Shown here in pieces: positions 18,300 to 27,138 of a stretch of DNA of 64,000 nucleotides. This DNA is from an uncultured Clostridia bacterium (GTDB taxonomy: Bacteria > Bacillota > Clostridia > Lachnospirales > Lachnospiraceae), in NCBI GenBank assembly GCA_937895705.1, contig CALBKM010000045.1, positions 62,001 to 126,000 on the forward strand. Reading direction: 5' to 3'. The position numbers and the translations under genes are program-made. Numbering within the stretch: position 1 is the first letter of the stretch; the number at the start of each line of letters is the position of its first letter. A model generated the notes under the pieces. The model did not search any database. It was given only the letters and a program-made list of their open reading frames with translations, and had not been told where the DNA came from.

Positions 18300-18355
18300 G
18301 AGTGTGGGGCAGACTACCCCACACTCATTATACTTTTCCTACTCCCATTCGTCAA
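18300..18355 (-). promoter_or_regulatory. corA promoter with dyad abutting the -10 box
   Basis: On the minus strand TTGACG (18350-18355) and TATAAT (18327-18332) are spaced 17 bases apart. A 10-7-10 dyad at 18300-18326 (GAGTGTGGGG with CCCCACACTC) starts directly after the -10 box and therefore covers the transcription start. It is followed by AAGTTTTTT, so it could also be the terminator of the ABC operon upstream. Operator and terminator readings are both possible. Confidence 0.8.
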
Positions 18356-18433
18356 GTAAAGCCTTGCGAAAAAAGATATACACTTTCTAAAATTTTCCAC
18401 CCTATTTTTTAAAATAGTATAAATTTCGATGTG

Positions 18434-19195
18434 TTATACACTTACCTTCTTTTCCAGTAACAAGGATGTACCTACATAACAAAGCAGGAGAGCTGCGGCA
18501 TAAATACCGATGAAGGCCCATGCTTCCGTATTTACCACCAGGTATTCGCTTTCCAAAAAACCGGTCGGCATCACAAGAGTCGCCACTTTCGCCACACACC
18601 AGTCCAGAGCGAAGTAGATAACCACACTGAAAAAGCCCTTAAACTTCCAGGTGGAGAATATGGTTGTGGAAAGGGTAATGGCAAACATTGCCAGTGCAAC
18701 AAATACAAGCCATGCAATCATGAACATTAAAATTATGTAAACCACTTCAACCAAACGGATTTCAACGCCCGTCAACATCTGTACAAACTGCTTGATTCCA
18801 TCCAGAAGATCCTTCACTTTTCCCGCTCTTGCACATAAAAGGAATACGTCACCGATTCCGATGGCTGCGAATGCACACCCCGTTACAAAAATCTGAAGAA
18901 TGGTTGTTACAAGCTTCGCTCCCACTACCTGAAACATATTTCGCGGAGTCAAAAACAGCATATAACTTTGCTTTGTCCGTAAATCATTGGAAAACGTTAC
19001 GATACTTTCAAAGCTGAAATAGAACAGAGAAATCACCGCCACAACAAACATCAGGCCGAGACCGAAACCGGCCCAGTTAGCCTTATTAAAAATCAAACCG
19101 GCCAAAAACAGCAATTCCAAAGCAACAATAACTACACCCACCACCAGTTTCGACATCAGCTGCTTTCTGAACTCATACTTAATTAATTTACCCAT
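18434..19195 (-). CDS. ABC-type transporter permease (YtrC/D-like)
   Basis: A 253-residue integral membrane protein with six hydrophobic segments and few charged residues between them. The N-terminal MGKLIKYEFRKQLM is the typical amphipathic start of ABC-2 type permeases. It follows the ATPase gene at 19218-19904 by 22 bases and the GntR gene in the order regulator, ATPase, permease. Together they resemble the Ytr/YthP cell-wall antibiotic-stress exporter type; the substrate is unknown. Confidence 0.85.
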   Translation of the reverse strand: MGKLIKYEFRKQLMSKLVVGVVIVALELLFLAGLIFNKANWAGFGLGLMFVVAVISLFYFSFESIVTFSNDLRTKQSYMLFLTPRNMFQVVGAKLVTTILQIFVTGCAFAAIGIGDVFLLCARAGKVKDLLDGIKQFVQMLTGVEIRLVEVVYIILMFMIAWLVFVALAMFAITLSTTIFSTWKFKGFFSVVIYFALDWCVAKVATLVMPTGFLESEYLVVNTEAWAFIGIYAAALLLCYVGTSLLLEKKVSV

Positions 19196-19217
19196 ATTGA
19201 TTTATCTCCTCTCCTAC

Positions 19218-19904
19218 TTATGCGTATACTTCTTTATACAAGTCTACAATGGATTTGCCACGTTCCGCGCGAATCTCTTCCGCATCGCCTGCCAGAACCA
19301 CACCACCCTGTTTCATAAATACCACGCCGTCTACAATCGGCTCCAGTTCATCTACCAGATGACTGGAAATCACAATCGTCTTGTCTTCTCCCGCTGCTTC
19401 CACAATGGTCTGAATAATACTTTCTCTGGCGATAATATCAATACCGTTTAACGGTTCGTCAAGCATATAAAGCTGGGCATCTCTTGCCAGCGTTGCCGCA
19501 ATCTTCAGCTTCGCCGCAAGACCGGAGGAAAGTGTTTTTGCCTTATCCGTCATCTTAAGATCCATACGGGCAATCAATTCCTCGTAACGTTCCATGGAAA
19601 AATCTTCGAAAAAGTCCGCAAAATACTTTCCCACATGCTTCACATTCATGTAAGAATAGAAGAACGGTTCCGTGGACATATAGGCCACTCTCTTTTTGGA
19701 CTCCACACCGATTTTCATATTGTTGTAATACAACTCACCGGAGCTCGGCTTTACCAGACCGGCCACCATCTTCATAAATGTGGTTTTTCCGCTGCCGTTC
19801 GGACCCAGTAATGCATAAATCTTTCCGTCCTCCCATACCATATCCACATCTTTCACTGCCTGCTTCCCTAAATAACGTTTTCCCACCATCTTCGCTTCTA
19901 CCAT
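19218..19904 (-). CDS. ABC transporter ATP-binding protein
   Basis: A 228-residue ABC ATPase. Walker A GPNGSGKTTFMK, signature LSSGLAAKLKIA (a degenerate form of LSGGQ, with SSG) and Walker B LYMLDEPLNGID are all present, along with SSHLVDELE at the switch. It powers the adjacent permease. GGAGG precedes the start. The signature variant is unusual but still has the Ser-Gly pair. Operon: GntR regulator upstream (43 bases), permease downstream. Confidence 0.95.
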   Translation of the reverse strand: MVEAKMVGKRYLGKQAVKDVDMVWEDGKIYALLGPNGSGKTTFMKMVAGLVKPSSGELYYNNMKIGVESKKRVAYMSTEPFFYSYMNVKHVGKYFADFFEDFSMERYEELIARMDLKMTDKAKTLSSGLAAKLKIAATLARDAQLYMLDEPLNGIDIIARESIIQTIVEAAGEDKTIVISSHLVDELEPIVDGVVFMKQGGVVLAGDAEEIRAERGKSIVDLYKEVYA

Positions 19905-19947
19905 AATAGCCTCCTTATTGTCCTATCCACACTTTGTTATATCTTTT

Positions 19948-20307
19948 TTACAACTCGGAAATTGCCTTTTTAAAAAGTTCCTGCAATTCTTCCTTCGTAT
20001 AACCCAGCCCTAAAAAGGTTTTTATCATATCGGACAGCAAATGCTCCGCCTTCTCCTTTTTGAGCTTCTCTGCAATGCCCTCTTCTTCGGTCAGATACGT
20101 TCCCAACCCCCGCTTTGTAAAACAGAGGTTTTGCAGTTCCAGTTCCTTATACACTCTGGCTGCCGTATTCGGATTAATCTGATACCGTACCGCCATATCC
20201 CGAGCCGACCAAAGCTTTTCACCGGGCTGAAGTTCGCCGCTGATAAGCATGCGCTTTATTTCTTCTACCACCTGCAAATAAATCGGTGTACTTGCGGAAA
20301 AATCCAT
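19948..20307 (-). CDS. GntR-family regulator, YtrA subfamily
   Basis: A 119-residue short GntR protein with an N-terminal winged helix-turn-helix (MDFSASTPIYLQVVEEIKRM; SARDMAVRYQINPNTAARVY) and a small C-terminal helical tail instead of a large effector domain. This is the YtrA type, which represses an adjacent ABC transporter operon. A 26-bp inverted repeat overlaps its promoter at 20336-20361, so autoregulation of the GntR-ATPase-permease operon is expected. Confidence 0.93.
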   Translation of the reverse strand: MDFSASTPIYLQVVEEIKRMLISGELQPGEKLWSARDMAVRYQINPNTAARVYKELELQNLCFTKRGLGTYLTEEEGIAEKLKKEKAEHLLSDMIKTFLGLGYTKEELQELFKKAISEL

Positions 20308-20335
20308 CTCATACCTCCTTTTCCTATCACTTCCT

Positions 20336-20379
20336 TAGTGCACTAGCTAAATAGTACACTATAAAAATAGTTTTGTCAA
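20336..20379 (-). promoter_or_regulatory. Promoter and YtrA-type operator of the GntR-ABC operon
   Basis: On the minus strand TTGACA (20374-20379) and TACTAT (20351-20356) have 17-base spacing. The dyad TAGTGCACTA (20336-20345) / TAGTACACTA (20352-20361) overlaps the -10 box. This matches the layout of repressor sites for YtrA-type GntR proteins. Confidence 0.85.
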
Positions 20380-20463
20380 TACTTTTTTTGAAAAAAATTG
20401 GTTGTTTACTTTTTCTATAAAAAAACCAAACTAGAATCGTAAAGTAATTCTACTTTGCAATAT

Positions 20464-20520
20464 TCCGGAGGCAACCCTTCGGACAACACTGTAACCAGCC
20501 GCTTTACGGCAGAACGGAGG
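20464..20520 (+). promoter_or_regulatory. Structured 5' leader of the DUF378 gene
   Basis: TCCGGAGG (20464-20471) and CCTTCGGA (20476-20483) form an 8-bp hairpin with a CAAC loop; a second hairpin GCCG-CTTTA-CGGC is at 20498-20510. The sequence GGAGGCAACC occurs twice, once hidden in the first hairpin and once as the true ribosome binding site just before the ATG (20516-20525). This could be a small regulatory RNA leader. It does not match a riboswitch class that I recognise. Confidence 0.55.
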
Positions 20521-20525
20521 CAACC

Positions 20526-20747
20526 ATGAGAAACAGATTACTGGATGCAACTGCCCTGACCATCGCCATTATCGGTGCTGTCAACTGGGGCTTAATCGGC
20601 TTCTTCGATTTCGATTTAGTTGCATTTTTGTTCGGTTCCATGTCCTGGATTTCCCGTATCGTTTACGCCCTGGTCGGTTTAAGCGGTCTTTATCTGCTCA
20701 CTTTTTATTTATACCTGAGCGATAATCCAGTCACGGAAAGAGGCTAA
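20526..20747 (+). CDS. DUF378 small membrane protein
   Basis: A 73-residue protein with two transmembrane helices. It begins LDATALTIAIIGAVNWGLIG, which is the conserved DUF378 core (the AVNWGLIG motif), then FDFDLVAFLFG and SRIVYALVGLSGLYLL. DUF378 proteins are widespread and of unknown function. GGAGG lies 5 bases before the ATG. It is transcribed alone, convergent with the SH3 protein gene, and its leader is structured. Confidence 0.93.
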   Translation: MRNRLLDATALTIAIIGAVNWGLIGFFDFDLVAFLFGSMSWISRIVYALVGLSGLYLLTFYLYLSDNPVTERG

Positions 20748-20802
20748 TGTTTTTCCCGCATGCAGGCGCGGGTATCGCATTTCTCCGCTTATCTCGCCTA
20801 CA

Positions 20803-20839
20803 CGCAAAACCGGCAACAAATCCTAAGACTTGTTGCCGG
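20803..20839 (-). terminator. Terminator between DUF378 and the SH3 gene
   Basis: CCGGCAACAA (20810-20819) and TTGTTGCCGG (20830-20839) form a perfect 10-bp stem with a 10-base loop. On the minus strand it is followed by TTTT. It likely ends the SH3 gene transcript and also separates the convergent DUF378 gene. Confidence 0.8.
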
Positions 20840-20893
20840 ATACATATTCCTCACACTATTCTGATTATTATTACCTTACAGAGCAAACACACT

Positions 20894-21976
20894 CTACAGC
20901 TTACGAAGCAATCTCTTGGATGCGCAAGACGCCTTATTCAAGAAACGCACATCTTGTCCGAAGCTGATTTCGATCACCTTTACATCACTGTTATCACGGA
21001 CAATTCCCTTGCCGAAATATTCATGATATACCATATCTCCGATATGCAAGCGATCGATTTCTTCTTTCAATACTTCCTTTTCCTTCAGATTTGCCGCAAT
21101 TTCACGCAAACGGGCATCTTCCTCTTCGTTTCCGCCGTTACGGCTCTGACGAATCATTTCCTCATTCATAAGACGGGCGCGTTCCTTATCAGCAAGAATA
21201 CTTGCTTCGTCCCTGTGTTCCGCCGGGTAACGTCTCGTTTCTTCAAATGTATCCTGTACCGGCTGCTCTCTTCTCTTCATCACCGGAATCGGAGTTCCGT
21301 CCACAGAAAGCGGTGCATTGGACAACGGTGCATTTTTAAGATTATCCAGTTTTTCACTGGCTTCGTTCTTCTTCATATCGTCATTACGTTTCTTTACATA
21401 CCAAAGCATTACAAAAGCACCTACCGCAATGACAATTACCACCAGCACAGCCACAAGTCCGCCACCGCCGCCGTTATCCTCCGTATCATCAACCGGCGGA
21501 GCCACCGTCGGAGTCGGAGTTTCCGGCTCCGGCGCAGTCGTCGGGGTCGGCATCGGTGACGGAGTCGGAATCGGTGTCGGTGTTGCCAACGGCGGAACCA
21601 CATCTACCGTAAGATTCACATAACTGCTGTGTACATAGCCTACAATAATTTTTTCGTTTCTCAAAAAAGAAACCTTATACCAGACCTGGCCGCTATTGAC
21701 CGCCTGGTCCAAAATAGCAACCTCGTCATCCTTATCCAATGTAATTTGTTCGCCGTCCACTTCCACTACCGGATTATCTTTTCCCGCTCCGGAACGTACA
21801 TTCAGACCATAGGTGGAAATCACGCCGCGGTATACCTGACTTTCCCCGCGTTCCACATCATATTCGTAAACTGCCTCCGTTGCTGCGGATGCATACGTCT
21901 CCTTTGCAAGCAAAAGGCAACCGCACAACGCCGCAATAATAACTTTCTTCCACTTTTTTCCTACTGTTCTTCTCAT
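20894..21976 (-). CDS. SH3-domain membrane protein with cytoplasmic C-terminal domain
   Basis: A 360-residue protein. Signal sequence (VIIAALCGCLLLAKETYA), a bacterial SH3-like domain (about residues 50-125; GLNVRSGAGKDNPVV), a Pro/Thr-rich linker (repeats of TPTP, about 130-165), one transmembrane helix (LVAVLVVIVIAVGAFVMLWY) and a charged C-terminal region ending in a small beta domain (HIGDMVYHEYFGKGIV) resembling the CarD/UvrD-C type Tudor fold. The SH3 domain would be outside, the Tudor-like end inside. ATG at 21976 is 7 bases from AAGGAG. Function unknown; possibly cell-wall sensing. Confidence 0.75.
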   Translation of the reverse strand: MRRTVGKKWKKVIIAALCGCLLLAKETYASAATEAVYEYDVERGESQVYRGVISTYGLNVRSGAGKDNPVVEVDGEQITLDKDDEVAILDQAVNSGQVWYKVSFLRNEKIIVGYVHSSYVNLTVDVVPPLATPTPIPTPSPMPTPTTAPEPETPTPTVAPPVDDTEDNGGGGGLVAVLVVIVIAVGAFVMLWYVKKRNDDMKKNEASEKLDNLKNAPLSNAPLSVDGTPIPVMKRREQPVQDTFEETRRYPAEHRDEASILADKERARLMNEEMIRQSRNGGNEEEDARLREIAANLKEKEVLKEEIDRLHIGDMVYHEYFGKGIVRDNSDVKVIEISFGQDVRFLNKASCASKRLLRKL

Positions 21977-22015
21977 ACCCATTCTCCTTTCAAAGTAACT
22001 CATACGCTTTGCGTT

Positions 22016-23320
22016 TTATTCGTCTTTCCCCAGCATATAATGGATAAACTGTTGTGCACTTCGTCCCGAAAGACCGCCCCCTCGCAGCTCCCAGATATTC
22101 GCCTGTGCCAGCAGCATTTCTTCCTTGCCTTCAAGTTCCGGATATTTCGCCGCAATTCCCTTTACAATCCGCTCAAACTCTCGTTTATCCGGTGCGGAAT
22201 AGTTAATGGAAATGCCGAACCGTGCCACCAGAGAAAGCTTTTCCTGCATGGTATCGGAACGATGTAACTCATCCTTGGACATATCCGAACGATCCGACCA
22301 GGTTTCCCTGATCAGGTGCCGTCTGTTGGAAGTTGCGTAAATTAAAATATTTTCCGGTCGTATTTCCAAACCGCCTTCGATTACCGCCTTTAAATACTTA
22401 TACTCGATTTCAAACTCTTCAAAAGACAAATCATCCATATAAATAATAAACCGGTAATTTCGATTTTTTATTTTTGAAATCAACGTCGACAGCTGATGAA
22501 ACTGATGCTTGTAAATCTCGATCATTCTCAAACCGTCGTCATAAAACTCATTTAAAATCGCTTTGATACTGGTGGATTTTCCGGTACCGCTGTCGCCGTA
22601 CAGCAACACATTGTTGGCCTTCTTCCCTTCCACAAACGCCTTTGTATTCTCTACCAGCGTTCTCTTTTGCAGATCATAGCCGATAATGTCGGTAAGCCGA
22701 ACAATCTCCGTATTGGTAATGGGTTGCAGGGAAAAATTCTCTCCTTCTCCCACCAGACGAAATGCTTTATTCAAACCGAACTGACCGACACCGTATTTTT
22801 TATAAAAATCGGTAACCGCCGCAAACACATCCGACTCATCCTTTGTTTTTGCCAACGCATGCTGCAGTTCCTTTACCTTATCACTCACACCTTTATTGAA
22901 ATGCTGCACCTTTTTCGGAATGGAATGATAGTTTGTAATCACCGAAAAACAATTGATTTCCAATTCCTTCTCGATTACCGAAAAGTCATAAAAAAATAAT
23001 TCTCTGAAAATCGAAAAATCATTTTTCGCCAATACATTGACAGACCCTTCCGACGCACCGTTTTTCTCGCACAACAGGGAAAACGGGGTTTCTGTCATAG
23101 CAAGCAGGTATGCAAGATAATCCTGCCATAAATTCTCGTCAAATCCGTAAGCCGTGGCCAAATCAAGAAGCTTATGCACCTGTACATAAAGTCCTTCCAC
23201 TGTCTCCGACTTATCCGTCTGCTTTTGTTCATATGCGTGAATACAGGACGCGATTCCGTTTAAAATCTCCGCCTCTGCAATCTCTTTATATATAATCAGT
23301 CTTGCAATCTTATGGTACAT
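22016..23320 (-). CDS. DUF815 P-loop ATPase
   Basis: A 434-residue AAA-type ATPase. The ATPase core (about residues 215-434) has Walker A LLYGDSGTGKSTSIK, a Walker B-like FIIYMDDLSFE and TSNRRHLIRETW as a sensor-1 region. DUF815 members form a conserved bacterial ATPase family of unknown role. The N-terminal half is helical. It lies 12 bases upstream of the SH3 gene and just downstream of another ATPase gene, all on the minus strand. Confidence 0.9.
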   Translation of the reverse strand: MYHKIARLIIYKEIAEAEILNGIASCIHAYEQKQTDKSETVEGLYVQVHKLLDLATAYGFDENLWQDYLAYLLAMTETPFSLLCEKNGASEGSVNVLAKNDFSIFRELFFYDFSVIEKELEINCFSVITNYHSIPKKVQHFNKGVSDKVKELQHALAKTKDESDVFAAVTDFYKKYGVGQFGLNKAFRLVGEGENFSLQPITNTEIVRLTDIIGYDLQKRTLVENTKAFVEGKKANNVLLYGDSGTGKSTSIKAILNEFYDDGLRMIEIYKHQFHQLSTLISKIKNRNYRFIIYMDDLSFEEFEIEYKYLKAVIEGGLEIRPENILIYATSNRRHLIRETWSDRSDMSKDELHRSDTMQEKLSLVARFGISINYSAPDKREFERIVKGIAAKYPELEGKEEMLLAQANIWELRGGGLSGRSAQQFIHYMLGKDE

Positions 23321-23356
23321 CTTTCTGCCTTTCCGACACTTTTTGCCTCTAAACTA

Positions 23357-24709
23357 CTACATATCCTTTGCACACACCAAAACAATTCCCTGTTCCTTCG
23401 CAAACTTCTCTGCCTCCGGTGTGAAGCCCTGCATGGAAAACACATAGCGCTCTGTCGGACGTATTCCGGCGCTTTCCAAAACCGCTTCATAACTTTCAAG
23501 CACGAGTAAGTCCGTCTTTCCCTCGCTACAGTCGCAAAAGCCCGCCAGACACGCACCGTCGGAAGACTTTGCCAACACATCGATGGTTCCGATTTTGCCG
23601 TACCATACACCAAAGGTTCCGTACTGCGCCCGAAGCTGCTTATAGCGGTTCATGACCTGCAAATATTCGCCGCAGACATCCCTCAATGACTCTCTGACAT
23701 ACTCTGTTAAATACGGTGCTATCGCCTTTTTATAAACATTTTCTCCGCCTCCCATGGCAATCTCCGACAGGTTCGGATAAATAAAGCGATACCAGAACCG
23801 CAAAAACGGCTCTCTGATTCGGTACAACCCCTTTTGTACGCTTCTCTGCTCGCTGGTGTCAAAGGAAAACAGCTTTTCCGTACAATCCAGCTCCGTTAAA
23901 TTCTTTAAATACACACTGATTTTTGCTCTGGAAAACCCGGTACGGGCATAAATATCGTTTAATTTATAAATCCCTTGCGCTAACGTTGCCAAAATCGTAT
24001 TATATGCGGACAGCTCCCGCAGTTCTCTTTTCAAATAGTGCTCCGCTTCGGAAAACAAAGGCGCATCCTCGGATAAAAACAAGCGCATCACATTATTCTT
24101 AAAACTATCCTGTTCCTTCCACAGTCGCAAGTACGCAGGCACACCGCCCAGTACCGCACCGGTATAAATATTTTCCTGTACGGAGCTGTTTTTGTGATAT
24201 CCTGCCAGTTCCATAAAGGAGAACTCTTTTAGCTTAATAAACCCCTGTAATAAACGCCCTCCGCTTCCGAGGGTGGCGGTCATTTCGTTTTCCACCCAGC
24301 TTACGGAGGAAGAAAGCAACAATACCAACAGCGCCCCGTCTGTATGATGTTCCGCATAAAAACGCCAAAATGCACTCAAAAAAGCATCGGAACCCTCCAA
24401 AAGATTCCGGAACTCATCAAAGACAAGCACCATTTTCCCTTCCAAGCCGTATTTTTCATACACTGCGGTCAGCGCCTCGTAAAAATCCGCGGCATCTTCC
24501 GTTTCCCATTCCTGCTTCATACAAAGCAGCTGCTCTTCCGCCGTCACACGACGTGCTCCGTAATAAACCGCTTTTTTTCCTTGCACAAACTGTCTTGTCA
24601 ATGCCGTTTTTCCGATACCGCTTCGTCCGTAAAGAACGACGATACCGCTACGCTCGGAAGCATAAAACGCTTCCAGTCGCTCCAGTTCCTGTATACGTCC
24701 CGTAAACAT
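23357..24709 (-). CDS. Archaeal-type P-loop ATPase with DUF234 C-terminus
   Basis: A 450-residue ATPase of the archaeal_ATPase group. Walker A VLYGRSGIGKTALTRQF near residue 30, MVLVFDEFRNLL as Walker B near 110, then a winged-helix segment (IYARTGFSRAKISVYLKNL), and a C-terminal DUF234 nuclease-like region (EPFLRFWYRFIYPN). DUF234 is distantly related to restriction endonuclease folds; whether it cleaves DNA is unknown. Start at 24709 with GAGAGGG upstream. Often scattered as an isolated accessory gene. Confidence 0.9.
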   Translation of the reverse strand: MFTGRIQELERLEAFYASERSGIVVLYGRSGIGKTALTRQFVQGKKAVYYGARRVTAEEQLLCMKQEWETEDAADFYEALTAVYEKYGLEGKMVLVFDEFRNLLEGSDAFLSAFWRFYAEHHTDGALLVLLLSSSVSWVENEMTATLGSGGRLLQGFIKLKEFSFMELAGYHKNSSVQENIYTGAVLGGVPAYLRLWKEQDSFKNNVMRLFLSEDAPLFSEAEHYLKRELRELSAYNTILATLAQGIYKLNDIYARTGFSRAKISVYLKNLTELDCTEKLFSFDTSEQRSVQKGLYRIREPFLRFWYRFIYPNLSEIAMGGGENVYKKAIAPYLTEYVRESLRDVCGEYLQVMNRYKQLRAQYGTFGVWYGKIGTIDVLAKSSDGACLAGFCDCSEGKTDLLVLESYEAVLESAGIRPTERYVFSMQGFTPEAEKFAKEQGIVLVCAKDM

Positions 24710-24736
24710 AAGCCCTCTCTTGTATGTTACGTCACC

Positions 24737-26512
24737 TTACATTCTGTCCGGTGCCGAAAAGCCAAGCAAATCAACGCAAATTTCCAATAAACGAAGCACC
24801 AGGGTAATAAGAGAAATCCACTCTCCCTGCTTTACCTCATCGGTTTCCGCAATGATTTTGTTATTATGGTAAAAACTATTAAACGCATCCGCCAATTCGT
24901 AAATATACTGACAAAGCTTGTGCGGTGCCACTTCGTCATACACATGCTCCATCACATCGTTAAAACGCGCCGTAAGAAGCATCAGCGCAAGCTCATCCGC
25001 ACCGTATTCTCTGATGCTGGCATTAATCGCCACCGGCTTCTTTTCCGCGCCGTCCACAGCATATTTTGCAAGAATGGACTTAATACGTACCATGGTATAC
25101 AAAATATACGGACCGGTATTTCCCTCGAAGGAGGTAAAACGATCCAAATCGAAAATATAGTCTTTGGTTGCCTGATTGGACAAATCACCGTACTTAATTG
25201 CCGCAAGACCCACAAGCTTAGCGATTTCCTTTGCTTCCGCCTCGTCCATATCACGATTTTCCGTCATCTTCTTTAATACTTCTTCGTTGGTATCCGCAAT
25301 CAGCTGTTCCAGACGCATCACACCGCCGTCTCTTGTCTTAAACGGCTTACCGTCCTTGCCGTTCATAGTACCGAACCCAAGGAACATAATATCCTTCTCC
25401 TGCTCCACGATACCGGCCTTCTTGGCGGTACGAAACACTTGGGTAAAATGCATCTCCTGGCGCTTATCCGCCAGATAAATGTAGCGGTTCGGCTCGTACA
25501 GCTTCTCACGCTCCACGATGGTAGCCAAATCCGAAGTAGCGTAAAGAGCCGCACCGTCGGACTTTCTCACGATACACGGCGGAATCTCCTTTGTGTCACT
25601 CGGTTCCTGTACATCCACAACCATGGCACCCTGACTTTCATACGCCAATCCCTTATCAATCAAATCCTGTACCATGTCAGGGATATACGGCTGTACGTCG
25701 CTCTCACCCTTCCAAAGGTCAAAGGAAATATTCAGATTTTCGTAGTTTCTCTTCAAATCCGGCACAGACACATTCATAATGTGCTGCCATAACGCCACAT
25801 AGCCCCTCTTTCCCTGCTGAAACTCAAGCGTTGTACGTTGTGCCTGCTCCTTAAACGCCTCGTCCTGCTTGGAACGTGCGGAAGCCTCCGGATAAATCTG
25901 CTCCAGTTCCGAAAGGGTAAACGGTGGCTCCTTCGGATACTCACCGGTAAAACTCTCATCAAAATACGGAAGAGACGAATCACGTAAACGAACACCCTCG
26001 ATTACAAGACCCATCTGAAGCCCCAAATCACCGAGATGTACATCTCCGATCACATTATGTCCCGCGAAACGACAGATGCGCTTAATACTCTCTCCGATAA
26101 CCGCGGAGCGCAAATGTCCGATATGGAGCGGCTTAGCCACATTCGGTCCGCCGTAATCCACAATAATCGTCAGCGGGTTCTTTGCCTTTTCGAAACCGTA
26201 GCTCTCCTGCTCTGTCATCTCCTGCAAATACGCCGCAAGAAACTCGTTATCTACCTTAATATTGATAAAGCCCGGCATAACCGCTGTCACTTCCGAAATC
26301 GTCTCGCTTTCGGAAAGCTGCTCAACTACAGCCTTTGCAATCTCAATCGGCGCTACCTTGTACTGCTTTGCCGCAGCCATGGCACCGTTGCACTGGTACT
26401 GACACAAATCCGGACGATTGGACAAAGACACCATACCGTACTTCTCTTCATATCCGCAAGCCAAAAACGCGTCTTTTACGTCTTCCGCTATCATATCGAT
26501 TAATTTCTTCAT
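24737..26512 (-). CDS. argS: Arginyl-tRNA synthetase
   Basis: A 591-residue class I aminoacyl-tRNA synthetase that charges tRNA-Arg. An N-terminal Add-1 domain (residues 1-90) is followed by the HIGH-type motif KPLHIGHLRSAVIGE, the Rossmann catalytic core, and a C-terminal anticodon-binding helical domain. The KMSK loop is replaced by KPFKTRDGG, common in ArgS. The ATG at 26512 has AGGGAA upstream; the open frame continues 32 codons further, but without a ribosome binding site. Monocistronic with its own promoter at 26567-26595. Confidence 0.98.
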   Translation of the reverse strand: MKKLIDMIAEDVKDAFLACGYEEKYGMVSLSNRPDLCQYQCNGAMAAAKQYKVAPIEIAKAVVEQLSESETISEVTAVMPGFINIKVDNEFLAAYLQEMTEQESYGFEKAKNPLTIIVDYGGPNVAKPLHIGHLRSAVIGESIKRICRFAGHNVIGDVHLGDLGLQMGLVIEGVRLRDSSLPYFDESFTGEYPKEPPFTLSELEQIYPEASARSKQDEAFKEQAQRTTLEFQQGKRGYVALWQHIMNVSVPDLKRNYENLNISFDLWKGESDVQPYIPDMVQDLIDKGLAYESQGAMVVDVQEPSDTKEIPPCIVRKSDGAALYATSDLATIVEREKLYEPNRYIYLADKRQEMHFTQVFRTAKKAGIVEQEKDIMFLGFGTMNGKDGKPFKTRDGGVMRLEQLIADTNEEVLKKMTENRDMDEAEAKEIAKLVGLAAIKYGDLSNQATKDYIFDLDRFTSFEGNTGPYILYTMVRIKSILAKYAVDGAEKKPVAINASIREYGADELALMLLTARFNDVMEHVYDEVAPHKLCQYIYELADAFNSFYHNNKIIAETDEVKQGEWISLITLVLRLLEICVDLLGFSAPDRM

Positions 26513-26566
26513 AACTGTTCCCTTTCTGATCAGGCAAAAATTAATTTTAAGTTTAACCCACTTTCT

Positions 26567-26595
26567 AGCATAACACACCTTAGAAAAAAGTACAA
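26567..26595 (-). promoter_or_regulatory. argS promoter
   Basis: TTGTAC (26590-26595) and TATGCT (26567-26572) with 17-base spacing on the minus strand, 55 bases ahead of the argS start. Confidence 0.6.
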
Positions 26596-26602
26596 GGGTT
26601 TG

Positions 26603-26643
26603 CAACAAAAAACTGCCTTTGTTCTATTACACAAAAGGCAGTT
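26603..26643 (-). terminator. Terminator of the MarR operon
   Basis: AACTGCCTTTGT (26611-26622) pairs with ACAAAAGGCAGTT (26631-26643). On the minus strand it is followed by TTTTGTTG. It lies about 50 bases past the stop of the gene at 26695. Confidence 0.8.
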
Positions 26644-26694
26644 CTTTCCATAAATAACTCTTTTCTTTTTTTACCGTGTTTCTTCATAAAAAAA

Positions 26695-27132
26695 TCACTC
26701 CTGCATAAGCTTTTCTATCAATTCTACTGCCGATACAACCATACGGGGACAGAACTCCGTGAACAGATTATGTTCAATTGCGTACTCTCGTCCGGCTTTC
26801 GTAGCCACATCACAATTCAACAACTCTCTACACAGATAGGAACCGTTCATTTTGCCAAACTCATCGAGAAAACGTTCTGTCAAAGTATTGGTCTTAACTC
26901 TGCTCTCTCTATCCTCTATTTTGTATTGACCGAATCTCATTCCCAATACCATTAATGCTCCGACGCAGGCTCCGCAAACTTCTCCCTTACACATACCGGC
27001 GCCAAAACACCCGCCTAGTTTTAAGGCTTGTTCTTCCGTCAAACCCAAATCCTCCGCAAACGACGCCAGCACTGCCTGAGAACAATGAAATTTCTGTTTA
27101 AAATACTGACTTGCTTTCTCCACATGACTCAT
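26695..27132 (-). CDS. C_GCAxxG_C_C family protein
   Basis: A 145-residue protein of the C_GCAxxG_C_C family, putative redox-active or metal-binding proteins. Its conserved cysteines are visible: KFHCSQAVL (first Cys), GGCFGAGMCKGEVCGACVGAL and NCDVATKAG. The Cys-rich helix is the family signature; the bound cofactor is unknown. It overlaps functionally with the MarR gene 6 bases upstream, so the pair is one operon under the MarR operator. Confidence 0.9.
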   Translation of the reverse strand: MSHVEKASQYFKQKFHCSQAVLASFAEDLGLTEEQALKLGGCFGAGMCKGEVCGACVGALMVLGMRFGQYKIEDRESRVKTNTLTERFLDEFGKMNGSYLCRELLNCDVATKAGREYAIEHNLFTEFCPRMVVSAVELIEKLMQE

Positions 27133-27138
27133 ATTCCT

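Noticed and set aside
18300..18326. Mg2+ M-box riboswitch ahead of corA
   Set aside because: Only about 100 bases separate the genes and the promoter abuts the dyad; there is no room for an M-box.
20464..20520. DUF378 leader as a known riboswitch (TPP, c-di-GMP, preQ1, fluoride, guanidine)
   Set aside because: None of the conserved sequence blocks of these classes is present.
26513..26608. 32-codon N-terminal extension of ArgS
   Set aside because: No ribosome binding site before the upstream ATG; the internal ATG at 26512 has one and gives the normal ArgS N-terminus.
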